A stretch of 6,120 nt of DNA from Thermoleophilaceae bacterium (GTDB taxonomy: Bacteria; Actinomycetota; Thermoleophilia; Solirubrobacterales; Thermoleophilaceae): the NCBI GenBank assembly GCA_013812005.1, contig JACCUE010000033.1:1-6120 (forward strand), given 5' to 3'. Positions 1 through 5,561 of this stretch are shown piece after piece; position 1 is the first letter of the stretch, and each line of letters opens with the position of its first letter. The translations under genes were made by a program, and so were the position numbers. Under the pieces are notes generated by a model, which was not told the origin of the DNA, did no database searches, and saw only the letters and a program-made list of their open reading frames with translations.

Positions 1-1
1 G

Positions 2-403
2 GCCCCTCGCGAGGAGGTCTGGGAGCTGATCGGCGACCCGGCGGGATGGCCCGGGTTCATGCCGGGGATCACGCGGTTCGACCCCGAGGACGGCCCCGGC
101 CCGGACCTGTGCGTGGGTTCGCGCTTCTCCATGCGGATGCACGTGGGGTCGGCCGATGTCGGTGGCCTGATCGAGTTCGTGGAGTGCGACCCGCGGGCCG
201 ACCTGGCGTGGACGAGCATCACCGGCATCGACCAGCGTGGCCGCTGGCGTCTGCGCGAGACCTCCGGCGGCGACACGCGCGTGATCCTCCGGCTGAGCTA
301 CGGCGCGCCGGGCGGGCTGCTCGGACTTCTCACCGACCGGCTGGCGGCGGGGGAGGTGCGTCACAACCTGCGCGCCAGCCTCGAAAACCTGAAGGCAAGA
401 GTG
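2..403 (+). other. SRPBCC (START/Bet v1-like) domain at the N-terminus of the fusion, first few residues missing
   Basis: The frame opens with APREEVWELIGDPAGWPGFM, the usual beginning of a polyketide-cyclase/SRPBCC domain (helix after strand 1, then a D-P-x-x-W/Y segment). It continues through alternating strands such as GRWRLRE and TRVILRLSY and ends with a long helix closing in LRASLENLKARVEGE, typical of the C-terminal helix of this fold. About 134 residues are visible, so only roughly ten are missing against a usual ~145. SRPBCC domains bind hydrophobic ligands in a deep cavity, and many in this group have no assigned ligand. Sitting directly on an acyl-CoA synthetase, it could hold or deliver the lipid substrate, but that is inference. 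No stop codon separates it from the synthetase. Confidence 0.8.
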
Positions 404-2065
404 GAAGGAGAAGCCATGTCGAAAGAGCAGGGGCCCGGGATCGCCGGGAAGGTGATGCACGAGGTGGGCAGCCTGCGGGTGCTCGCCGAGGCGAGGATCA
501 TCCGGCCGATCCGCCCGGACAAGCTGGTCCGGCTCGCCTCGACGATCGCCCGCTGGGGCCGCAGCCCGGCCGCCGGCTTCATCGCAGGGGCCGTCACCTC
601 TCCCCACGAGCCCGCCGTGGTCGACGAGCTCGGCACCCTCACCTTCGCCGAGGTGGACCGTCGCTCCAACGCCCTCGCGCACTCGCTGTCGGACGCCGGC
701 CTCAAGGAGGGCGACGGTGTGGCGATCATGTGCCGCAACCACCGCGGCTTCGTGGAGTCGACCGTCGCCGTGGCCAAGCTGGGCGCCCACGCGCTCTACC
801 TGAACACAGCCTTCGCCGGCCCGCAGCTCACCGAGGTCGTGCAGCGGGAGAAGCCCGTAGCCATCATCTATGACGAGGAGTTCGCCGATCTGCTCGCCGA
901 CGCCGGCAAGAGGCGCAAGCGCTTCATCGCCTGGCGGGAGGACTCCTCCGATGATCCCGCCGATCCCACGCTCGAGGGCCTGATCGCCGACGGGCCCATC
1001 GAGCGGCCGGTGCCGCCCCAGGAGACCGGCAAGGCGATCATCCTCACCTCGGGCACCACCGGCACGCCGAAGGGGGCCAACCGTTCCTCGCCCCAGTCGC
1101 TCGACCCCGCCATCTCGCTGCTCTCGAAGATCCCGTTGCGCACGCGCCAGACCACGTACATCGCCGCGCCGCTGTTTCACTCGTGGGGCTTCGCGCACTT
1201 CACCATCGGGCTGCTGCTCAGCTCGACCATGGTGCTGGCGCGCAAGTTCGATCCCGAGAGCTGCCTCGCCCAGATCGAGCGCACGCGAGCGGAGTCGCTG
1301 GTGGTGGTGCCCGTGATGATGCAGCGCATCCTTGACTTGCCGGAGGCCACACGCCGCCGCTACGACGTGTCCTCGCTGAGGGTGGTAGCCGCCAGCGGCT
1401 CCGCCCTGCCCGGCGACCTGGCCACCGAATGGATGGACGGGTTCGGGGACAACCTCTACAACCTCTACGGCTCCACCGAGGTGGCTTGGGCCACCATCGC
1501 CACGCCCGGGGACATGCGCGCCGCTCCGGGCACCGCGGGCAAGCCGCCCCGCGGCACCGTGCTCAAGCTCTATGACGAGAAGGGCAGGGAAGTGCCCCCT
1601 GGCGAGACCGGCCGTATCTTCGTGGGCAACGAAATGCTGTTCGAGGGCTACACCGGCGGTGGCTCGAAGGACGAGATCGACGGCCTGATGGCCACCGGCG
1701 ACGTAGGCCGGCTCGACGACGCCGGCCGCCTCTTCGTCGAGGGCCGCGACGACGAGATGATCGTCTCGGGCGGCGAGAACCTCTTCCCGAAGGAGGTGGA
1801 GGACCTGATGGCGCGCCACGACGACGTGGCCGAGGTGGCCGCCATCGGGGTGGACGACGAGAAGTTCGGCCAGCGCCTGCGCGCGTTCGTGGTTCCGTGC
1901 GGCGGCAAGAGCCCCAGCGAGGACGCACTGAAGTCCTACGTGAAGTCCAACCTGGCCGGCTACAAGGTGCCGCGTGAGATCTGGTTCCTCGACGAGCTGC
2001 CGCGCAACGCCACGGGCAAGGTCCTCAAGCGCGAGCTGAAGGAGATGGAGGAGGCGCCGAAGTAG
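2..2065 (+). CDS. SRPBCC domain-acyl-CoA synthetase fusion (FadD-type AMP-binding ligase), 5' partial
   Basis: This frame is open from the left edge to the TAG at 2063-2065, giving 687 visible residues. The first ~138 form an SRPBCC domain and the remaining 549, from the ATG at 416, form a complete ANL-superfamily fatty acyl-CoA synthetase. Such enzymes activate fatty acids with ATP and CoA through an acyl-adenylate. Numbering from that ATG, I see the P-loop-like A3 motif TSGTTGTPK (211-219), FHSWGF with H255, YGSTE (351-355), TGD with D429, the hinge region GRDDE with R444, GGEN (452-455), and the C-terminal catalytic lysine K535 in NATGK. All core motifs are intact. The N-terminal part (GDGVAIMCRNHRGF, YLNTAFAGPQL) resembles mycobacterial FadD2/FadD12-type synthetases, and 549 residues is a normal full length for them. 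The substrate is probably a medium- or long-chain fatty acid, but chain length cannot be read from the sequence. The true N-terminus lies outside the window. Confidence 0.9.
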   Translation, partial: APREEVWELIGDPAGWPGFMPGITRFDPEDGPGPDLCVGSRFSMRMHVGSADVGGLIEFVECDPRADLAWTSITGIDQRGRWRLRETSGGDTRVILRLSYGAPGGLLGLLTDRLAAGEVRHNLRASLENLKARVEGEAMSKEQGPGIAGKVMHEVGSLRVLAEARIIRPIRPDKLVRLASTIARWGRSPAAGFIAGAVTSPHEPAVVDELGTLTFAEVDRRSNALAHSLSDAGLKEGDGVAIMCRNHRGFVESTVAVAKLGAHALYLNTAFAGPQLTEVVQREKPVAIIYDEEFADLLADAGKRRKRFIAWREDSSDDPADPTLEGLIADGPIERPVPPQETGKAIILTSGTTGTPKGANRSSPQSLDPAISLLSKIPLRTRQTTYIAAPLFHSWGFAHFTIGLLLSSTMVLARKFDPESCLAQIERTRAESLVVVPVMMQRILDLPEATRRRYDVSSLRVVAASGSALPGDLATEWMDGFGDNLYNLYGSTEVAWATIATPGDMRAAPGTAGKPPRGTVLKLYDEKGREVPPGETGRIFVGNEMLFEGYTGGGSKDEIDGLMATGDVGRLDDAGRLFVEGRDDEMIVSGGENLFPKEVEDLMARHDDVAEVAAIGVDDEKFGQRLRAFVVPCGGKSPSEDALKSYVKSNLAGYKVPREIWFLDELPRNATGKVLKRELKEMEEAPK
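405..418 (+). promoter_or_regulatory. Internal Shine-Dalgarno and ATG at the SRPBCC/synthetase junction
   Basis: AAGGAG (405-410) lies 5 nt before an in-frame ATG at 416. This is the best ribosome binding site in the window. It falls exactly where the SRPBCC helix ends and where a stand-alone FadD-type synthetase would begin. It therefore probably initiates a free 549-residue synthetase, either alongside the fused protein or as the remnant of a formerly separate gene. The upstream frame has no stop, so both products are possible. Confidence 0.6.
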
Positions 2066-2142
2066 CCCGGATAGAGGGGGCGAACCGCGCTCATCCCAGC
2101 CCTGCACGGGGGGGTGAACGCAGAAACGACGAAGGCGCCACG

Positions 2143-2172
2143 ACGAAATACTGGACGGAAACGCCGTCTCAG
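2143..2172 (-). terminator. Probable intrinsic terminator of the pepA-lipoprotein-AKR unit
   Basis: In the gap between convergent genes, CTGGACGG (2151-2158) pairs with CCGTC-CAG (2164-2168 and 2170-2172). This makes an 8-bp stem with one bulged T at 2169 and a 5-nt loop (2159-2163). Read on the minus strand, the hairpin is followed at once by TATTTCGT (2150 down to 2143), a short U-rich run. It lies 37 nt past the stop of the aldo/keto reductase-like gene, so it suits termination of that transcript. No T-run follows it on the plus strand. The U tract is weak by enterobacterial standards, hence moderate confidence. Confidence 0.45.
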
Positions 2173-2186
2173 CCCGTGGACCGGGC
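2172..2186. repeat. Short hairpin in the convergent intergenic gap
   Basis: GCCCG (2172-2176) and CGGGC (2182-2186) form a perfect 5-bp inverted repeat around the loop TGGAC. It abuts the probable terminator hairpin at 2151-2172, sharing its last base. No T-run flanks it on either strand. It may help stop transcripts from either side, including the synthetase mRNA, for which no better terminator is visible. With this base composition a 5-bp stem can also arise by chance. Confidence 0.25.
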
Positions 2187-2209
2187 GATAGCCGACCTCG
2201 AGCGCTCGC

Positions 2210-3346
2210 TCAGCTGTCGACCGCCACCAGATCCCGCTCGGGCTCGATGCCCCACCGCTGCCCGGCGGCCGCCAGCTCGGGCGAGAGGGACCAGCGGTCG
2301 GGGCGATCCTCGCCCTGGTGGTCGGGCGCGGCGCCCTTCAGGGTCATCGAACCGGTGTTGTCGCCGATCTCTCGCAGCTCGGCCACTTCCTCGTCGCTCA
2401 GCAGAACCTCGACCGGCGTGGCCGCCAGCTCGGCGCGCTTGTCCTCGACCGGGCGGGCGCCCGGCGAGGCCTCCTGGATCAGGGTGGGCGCGCAGCAGGC
2501 CACGGCGGGATGGGCCAGGTTCCACTGACAGGCCAGCTGAAGCGGCGTGAGGCCGTGGCGGTCGGCGATCGGCTTCATGCGAGCGATCCGCTCGTGACCG
2601 CGCTCGGTCCAGCCGGCGGGACGAAAGCCGCGGTGGTCGCCACGGTCGAAGGAGTGGCCGGGGGGGAGGTCGCCCCAGAACAGGCCGCCATAGTCGACCA
2701 CGCGGGTGATGATGCGAACGTCCTTCTCCGCCGCGGCGCCCAGCACCAGCTCGCCGGGCCAGGGTTCCAGCGGGTTGAGGATGACCATGGCCCAGTCGAT
2801 CATCTCCCCGAAGCGCTCGAGGCAATCGATCAGGTCGAGGGTGAAGCCGTTGGCCGGACCGGGGGCGACGCCGATCATCCGCGTGAGGCCCGCGTCGCGC
2901 AGGGCGGCCATCCCGTCCCACACCGCCTGACTGGTGTAGCCGGTGCGGTCGGGGTTGTGCAGCAGCAGGAGATCGAAGCGGTCGAGCCGGCAGCGGCGCA
3001 GGCTGCGCTCGGCGGCCGTACGCAGGTAGCCGGCGTAGCCGTCCGGCGAGCGCAGGCTGGGATCGGTGAAGCGCGGAAAGCCGCGGGCGCCGTCGCGCTC
3101 GCCGTCGTAGAAGTCGTGCCCGATCGCCCCGACCGCGCAGAACTCCTCGCGCGGCACCCCGTCGAGGGCGCGGGCCAATAGGCGGTCGGCGTCTCCCTGC
3201 CCGTAGGTGTCGGCGGTGAGCACGGTGTCGATCCCGTCGCCCGGACGCAGCAGCGCAACCAGGCGGTCATCGTCGAGCGGCTCGCCGAAGTGCATGAAGC
3301 GCCCGCCGCTCCAGGTGCCGACGGCCACGGGTCCGAGATCGCGCAT
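2210..3346 (-). CDS. Aldo/keto reductase-like protein with altered catalytic tetrad
   Basis: This is a 378-residue protein of the aldo/keto reductase (TIM-barrel) superfamily, whose members normally reduce carbonyls with NADPH. Support comes from VGTWSGG near the start, TADTYGQGDAD (Y48), FDLLLLHNPD (H130), LTRMIGVAPGP (about 155-164) and the late QLACQWNLAHPAV segment. Aligned by eye to the usual F-D-T-A-x-x-Y-G and A-T-K-x-G motifs, the catalytic Asp is replaced by Leu43 and the catalytic Lys by Ala74, while Tyr48 and His130 remain. The serine of the usual IGVSN motif is also changed (GVAPG). About 45 residues extend past the usual core, rich in charge and ending ERDLVAVDS. I prefer the ATG at 3346, with AGGG 9 nt upstream. 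A TTG at 3355 is possible but has AGGG directly abutting it. It lies 18 nt after the lipoprotein stop, so it is probably the last gene of the pepA operon. Fold membership is fairly sure; redox activity is doubtful. Confidence 0.82.
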   Translation of the reverse strand: MRDLGPVAVGTWSGGRFMHFGEPLDDDRLVALLRPGDGIDTVLTADTYGQGDADRLLARALDGVPREEFCAVGAIGHDFYDGERDGARGFPRFTDPSLRSPDGYAGYLRTAAERSLRRCRLDRFDLLLLHNPDRTGYTSQAVWDGMAALRDAGLTRMIGVAPGPANGFTLDLIDCLERFGEMIDWAMVILNPLEPWPGELVLGAAAEKDVRIITRVVDYGGLFWGDLPPGHSFDRGDHRGFRPAGWTERGHERIARMKPIADRHGLTPLQLACQWNLAHPAVACCAPTLIQEASPGARPVEDKRAELAATPVEVLLSDEEVAELREIGDNTGSMTLKGAAPDHQGEDRPDRWSLSPELAAAGQRWGIEPERDLVAVDS

Positions 3347-3364
3347 CGAAGCCAACCCTACGCG

Positions 3365-3994
3365 CTACAGCCCTTCGCGAAGCACGCGCAGCCGTCGCGA
3401 GAGCTCGGGCCAGATCGGCTCGGTGTCGTCCTCGGCCGCCTGGAGGTAGCCCGCCACCCGTCGGCCGGGTGACGCCTCGCCTGCCTCCGGGAGGATCCGC
3501 GTGCCGGGCCCGGCCTCGCTGCGCTGCACGGTTCGCTCGATCGTCCCTACGAGCCGCTCGGCCGCCACCAGCAGGGCGCGGGCGGGGTCGCGCTCGGCGA
3601 AGCGCAGGAAGGTACGGGTGGCCTCGGCGTCGAGCGCCTCCGGCACGCCGTCGGAGTCCATCTCCACCAGGCTGGGGGCCACCAGGCTCAGGCGACCGAG
3701 CGCCGCCAGCCCGAACTCGTCGAGCCGCTCGGTCTCGAAGACGCCCTCGGACACGATCGCCTGCACCCTGCCCCGGATCCTGCGCGCCGCCTGGGGAGAG
3801 GCGCTCAGCCTGGCTTCGGTCTTGATCGCCGCGTCGAGGCTGCGGCGCGCGTCGGTGAGCGCGGCCGAGTCCCTCTTCGAGAGCTCGGTCGGCGGCTCCG
3901 AGTCCGACCCCCCGTCACAGGCGGTGAGGAGGAGGGCCGGGGCCAGCACCGCCACGGCCAGCGCCGCGGCCAGTTGCCGTCCCGGACCCGCCAC
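3365..3994 (-). CDS. Small secreted lipoprotein of unknown function
   Basis: The GTG at 3994 gives a 209-residue protein. Its N-terminus is a lipoprotein signal peptide: short basic n-region (MAGPGRQ), hydrophobic stretch LAAALAVAVLAPALLL (8-23) and lipobox LTAC with the lipidated cysteine at C26. After cleavage a Ser/Asp/Glu/Pro-rich linker (27-38) leads to a mostly helical, charged domain rich in Ala, Arg and Glu, with WPELSRRLRVLREGL at the C-terminus. It should be anchored to the outer face of the cytoplasmic membrane. I do not recognise a domain family. The GTG follows the pepA stop by 5 nt (TGA at 4002-4000) and has no clear Shine-Dalgarno, which suggests translational coupling. The frame stays open further upstream inside pepA, but those extra residues are low-complexity shadow sequence that would bury the signal peptide, so I rejected the longer start. 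Confidence 0.75.
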   Translation of the reverse strand: MAGPGRQLAAALAVAVLAPALLLTACDGGSDSEPPTELSKRDSAALTDARRSLDAAIKTEARLSASPQAARRIRGRVQAIVSEGVFETERLDEFGLAALGRLSLVAPSLVEMDSDGVPEALDAEATRTFLRFAERDPARALLVAAERLVGTIERTVQRSEAGPGTRILPEAGEASPGRRVAGYLQAAEDDTEPIWPELSRRLRVLREGL

Positions 3995-3999
3995 GCCCG

Positions 4000-5454
4000 T
4001 CAGGGACGGCCGGCCGCCCGCCAGGCCAGCTCCACGAGGGTGCGCACCCCGAAGCCCGAAGCACCGCTGCCCACATACGGGCGCGTCTGGCCCCACGCCG
4101 TGCCGGCGATGTCGATGTGCACCCACGGCACCTCGCCCACGAAGTTCTTCAGGAACTCCGCCGCGGTGATCGACGAGGCCTTGCGGCCCTCCGGGGCATT
4201 GTCGAGGTCTGCGTACTTGCCCTTCACCAGGTCGGCGTACTCGGGGTGCAGCGGCAGCCGCCAGCCCAGCTCCCCGGTGTGCTTGCAGGCCTCCTCGACC
4301 TCGCCGACCCAGTCGTCGTCGTTGGAGAAGAGCCCTGCGTGCGTCGAGCCGAGGGCCACGATGATCGCGCCGGTGAGCGTGGCCAGGTTCACGATCCGCT
4401 CAACCCCCTGCTCGACGGCGTAGCAGAGGGAGTCGGCCAGGATCAGCCGTCCCTCGGCGTCGGTGTTGTTGATCTCGATCGTCTTGCCGTTGAGCGCGGT
4501 CACGATGTCGCCTGGCTTGACCGCATGGCCGCTCGGCATGTTCTCGGTGGCCGGCACCACCGCGGTCACGGTGACCGGCAGGCGCAGCGCGGCGATCGCG
4601 TCCATGGCCTCGAGCACGGCGGCGCCGCCGGACATGTCGAACTTCATCTCGCTCATCTTGGCCCCGGGCTTGAGCGAGATCCCGCCCGTGTCGAAGGTCA
4701 CCGCCTTGCCGACGAAGCCCAGGTGCGGGCCGTCCTCGCCGCCGCGATAGCGCAGCACGATCAGGCGCGGCTCGCTGTCGGTGCCCTTGGCCACCGCGGC
4801 GAAGGCGCCCATGCCGCGGGCGGCGATCGCGTCCCGGTCGAGCAGCTCGAGCTCGAGGTTGTCGTGCGCTGCGGCGATCTCCTCCGCGCGTCCGGCGAGA
4901 AACACCGGATCCGCCACGTTGGACGGCAGGTTCTGTAGGTCGCGCGCCGCGTTCTGGGCCACGGCCACGACCCTGCTGCGCTCCACCTCGTCAGGGTCCA
5001 CCTCCGAGCCGGCGATCTCCAGCGACTCCAAGCCGCCTTCCGGCTCGTCGGGGTCGTCGCGCTTGGACTTGAAGCGGTCGAACGAGTAGAGCTTGAGCAG
5101 CGTCCCCTCGACCAGCGCTCCGGCCACTCCGTCGGGAGCGGCCCAGGAAAGCGAGACAGAGCCGAGCTCCTTGGCCCTCCCGGCCACCGCGGCGGCGGCC
5201 ACCCGGGCCTTCTCGGCGTCCAGCTCCTCGCGCTTGCCCAGCCCGGCGATCAGCACGCGCCGGCGCCCGCCGCCGGGAGCGTCCTCGTGGTCCGTGGCCA
5301 CCTTGCGCAGGCCGGGCTTGGCCTCGCCGAGCTCCACCAGGTCCTGCAGATGCGCCTCGGCCAGCTCCTCACCCTCGAACAGCGCCACCACACGGGTGTC
5401 GGCGGAGGTCTCCTCGGGCGCGCCGCTGCGGGCGCTGACTGTGATGGCGGGCAT
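4000..5454 (-). CDS. pepA: Leucyl aminopeptidase (cytosol aminopeptidase, peptidase family M17)
   Basis: This 484-residue protein matches M17 leucyl aminopeptidases, two-metal enzymes that remove N-terminal residues from peptides in the cytoplasm, usually as hexamers. The signature NTDAEGRL is at 330-337. All active-site residues known from E. coli PepA are present at a constant offset of 20: metal ligands K250, D255, D273, D332 and E334, and catalytic K262 and R336. An N-terminal alpha/beta regulatory-type domain occupies roughly 1-165, as in the family, and includes a charged insert near 130-142 (KRDDPDEPEGG). The catalytic domain fills the rest and ends GSGASGFGVRTLVELAW, close to the family consensus. 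The ATG at 5454 is the natural start. No Shine-Dalgarno precedes it, and a TANNNT hexamer 8 nt upstream suggests a leaderless transcript. It is the first gene of a three-gene unit with the lipoprotein and the aldo/keto reductase-like gene. Its role is probably peptide turnover. Confidence 0.95.
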   Translation of the reverse strand: MPAITVSARSGAPEETSADTRVVALFEGEELAEAHLQDLVELGEAKPGLRKVATDHEDAPGGGRRRVLIAGLGKREELDAEKARVAAAAVAGRAKELGSVSLSWAAPDGVAGALVEGTLLKLYSFDRFKSKRDDPDEPEGGLESLEIAGSEVDPDEVERSRVVAVAQNAARDLQNLPSNVADPVFLAGRAEEIAAAHDNLELELLDRDAIAARGMGAFAAVAKGTDSEPRLIVLRYRGGEDGPHLGFVGKAVTFDTGGISLKPGAKMSEMKFDMSGGAAVLEAMDAIAALRLPVTVTAVVPATENMPSGHAVKPGDIVTALNGKTIEINNTDAEGRLILADSLCYAVEQGVERIVNLATLTGAIIVALGSTHAGLFSNDDDWVGEVEEACKHTGELGWRLPLHPEYADLVKGKYADLDNAPEGRKASSITAAEFLKNFVGEVPWVHIDIAGTAWGQTRPYVGSGASGFGVRTLVELAWRAAGRP

Positions 5455-5462
5455 GCGCGGTG

Positions 5463-5468
5463 AGTCTA
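5463..5468 (-). promoter_or_regulatory. Candidate -10 element of a leaderless pepA promoter
   Basis: On the minus strand TAGACT (5468 down to 5463) fits the actinobacterial -10 pattern TANNNT. Only 8 nt (5462-5455) separate it from the pepA ATG, which would place transcription start at or next to the A of the ATG. The pepA start also lacks any Shine-Dalgarno, and leaderless mRNAs are common in actinobacteria. No good -35 (TTGAC-like) sits 17-18 nt further upstream, so the call rests on the hexamer, its spacing and the missing ribosome binding site. Confidence 0.4.
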
Positions 5469-5491
5469 GGGGGGTCGTGGGGCGACCGCCT

Positions 5492-5509
5492 CGCTGCCGG
5501 CCGGGAGCG
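5492..5509. promoter_or_regulatory. Imperfect palindrome between divergent genes, possible operator
   Basis: CGCTGCCGGCCGGGAGCG equals its own reverse complement at 16 of 18 positions, with one mismatched pair (5496/5505). It lies near the middle of the 107-nt gap between the divergent pepA and thiolase genes, just upstream of a possible thiolase -10 at 5516. That is a common place for a dimeric repressor site. The GGCC-rich core may be composition alone. Confidence 0.25.
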
Positions 5510-5515
5510 CATCAC

Positions 5516-5521
5516 TATCGT
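5516..5521 (+). promoter_or_regulatory. Candidate -10 element for the thiolase gene
   Basis: TATCGT fits TANNNT and stands out in otherwise GC-rich DNA. Transcription would begin near 5528 and leave a leader of about 34 nt containing the ribosome binding site. No convincing -35 hexamer is seen 17-18 nt upstream, where the palindrome 5492-5509 lies. This is a weak call. Confidence 0.25.
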
Positions 5522-5544
5522 CTCAGACCCCCGCAAGACGCCTC

Positions 5545-5550
5545 AAGGAG
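5545..5550 (+). promoter_or_regulatory. Ribosome binding site of the thiolase gene
   Basis: AAGGAG lies 11 nt before the ATG at 5562, a somewhat long but usable spacing. It supports this start. No ATG, GTG or TTG occurs in frame in the nearby upstream leader. Confidence 0.55.
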
Positions 5551-5561
5551 ACCGATACGAA

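Noticed and set aside
46..873. Long plus-strand open frame overlapping the SRPBCC-synthetase gene in another phase
   Set aside because: The translation is Arg/Pro/Gly-rich low-complexity sequence with no motifs, while the alternative frame carries a complete set of synthetase motifs.
2126..2147. Direct repeat ACGACGAA (2126-2133 and 2140-2147) around GGCGCC
   Set aside because: Two short copies only, with no further units and no flanking structure. Chance is a sufficient explanation.
2199..2208. Perfect palindrome CGAGCGCTCG near the end of the aldo/keto reductase-like gene
   Set aside because: Ten bases with no loop and no flanking symmetry. It is expected by chance at this GC content and cannot form a useful terminator hairpin.
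2318..3181. Open frame of 287 codons antisense to the aldo/keto reductase-like gene
   Set aside because: It mirrors the GC-rich codon pattern of the real gene, shows no recognisable domain, and has no ribosome binding site supporting it.
3995..4126. Longer N-terminus for the lipoprotein, reaching into pepA
   Set aside because: The extra residues lie in the shadow frame of the conserved pepA C-terminus and would put about 44 residues before the signal peptide. The GTG at 3994 gives a normal lipoprotein signal.
4117..4938. Open frame of 273 codons antisense to pepA
   Set aside because: The pepA frame has every M17 active-site residue. The antisense translation is His/Arg/Gly-rich and motif-free, as expected from composition.
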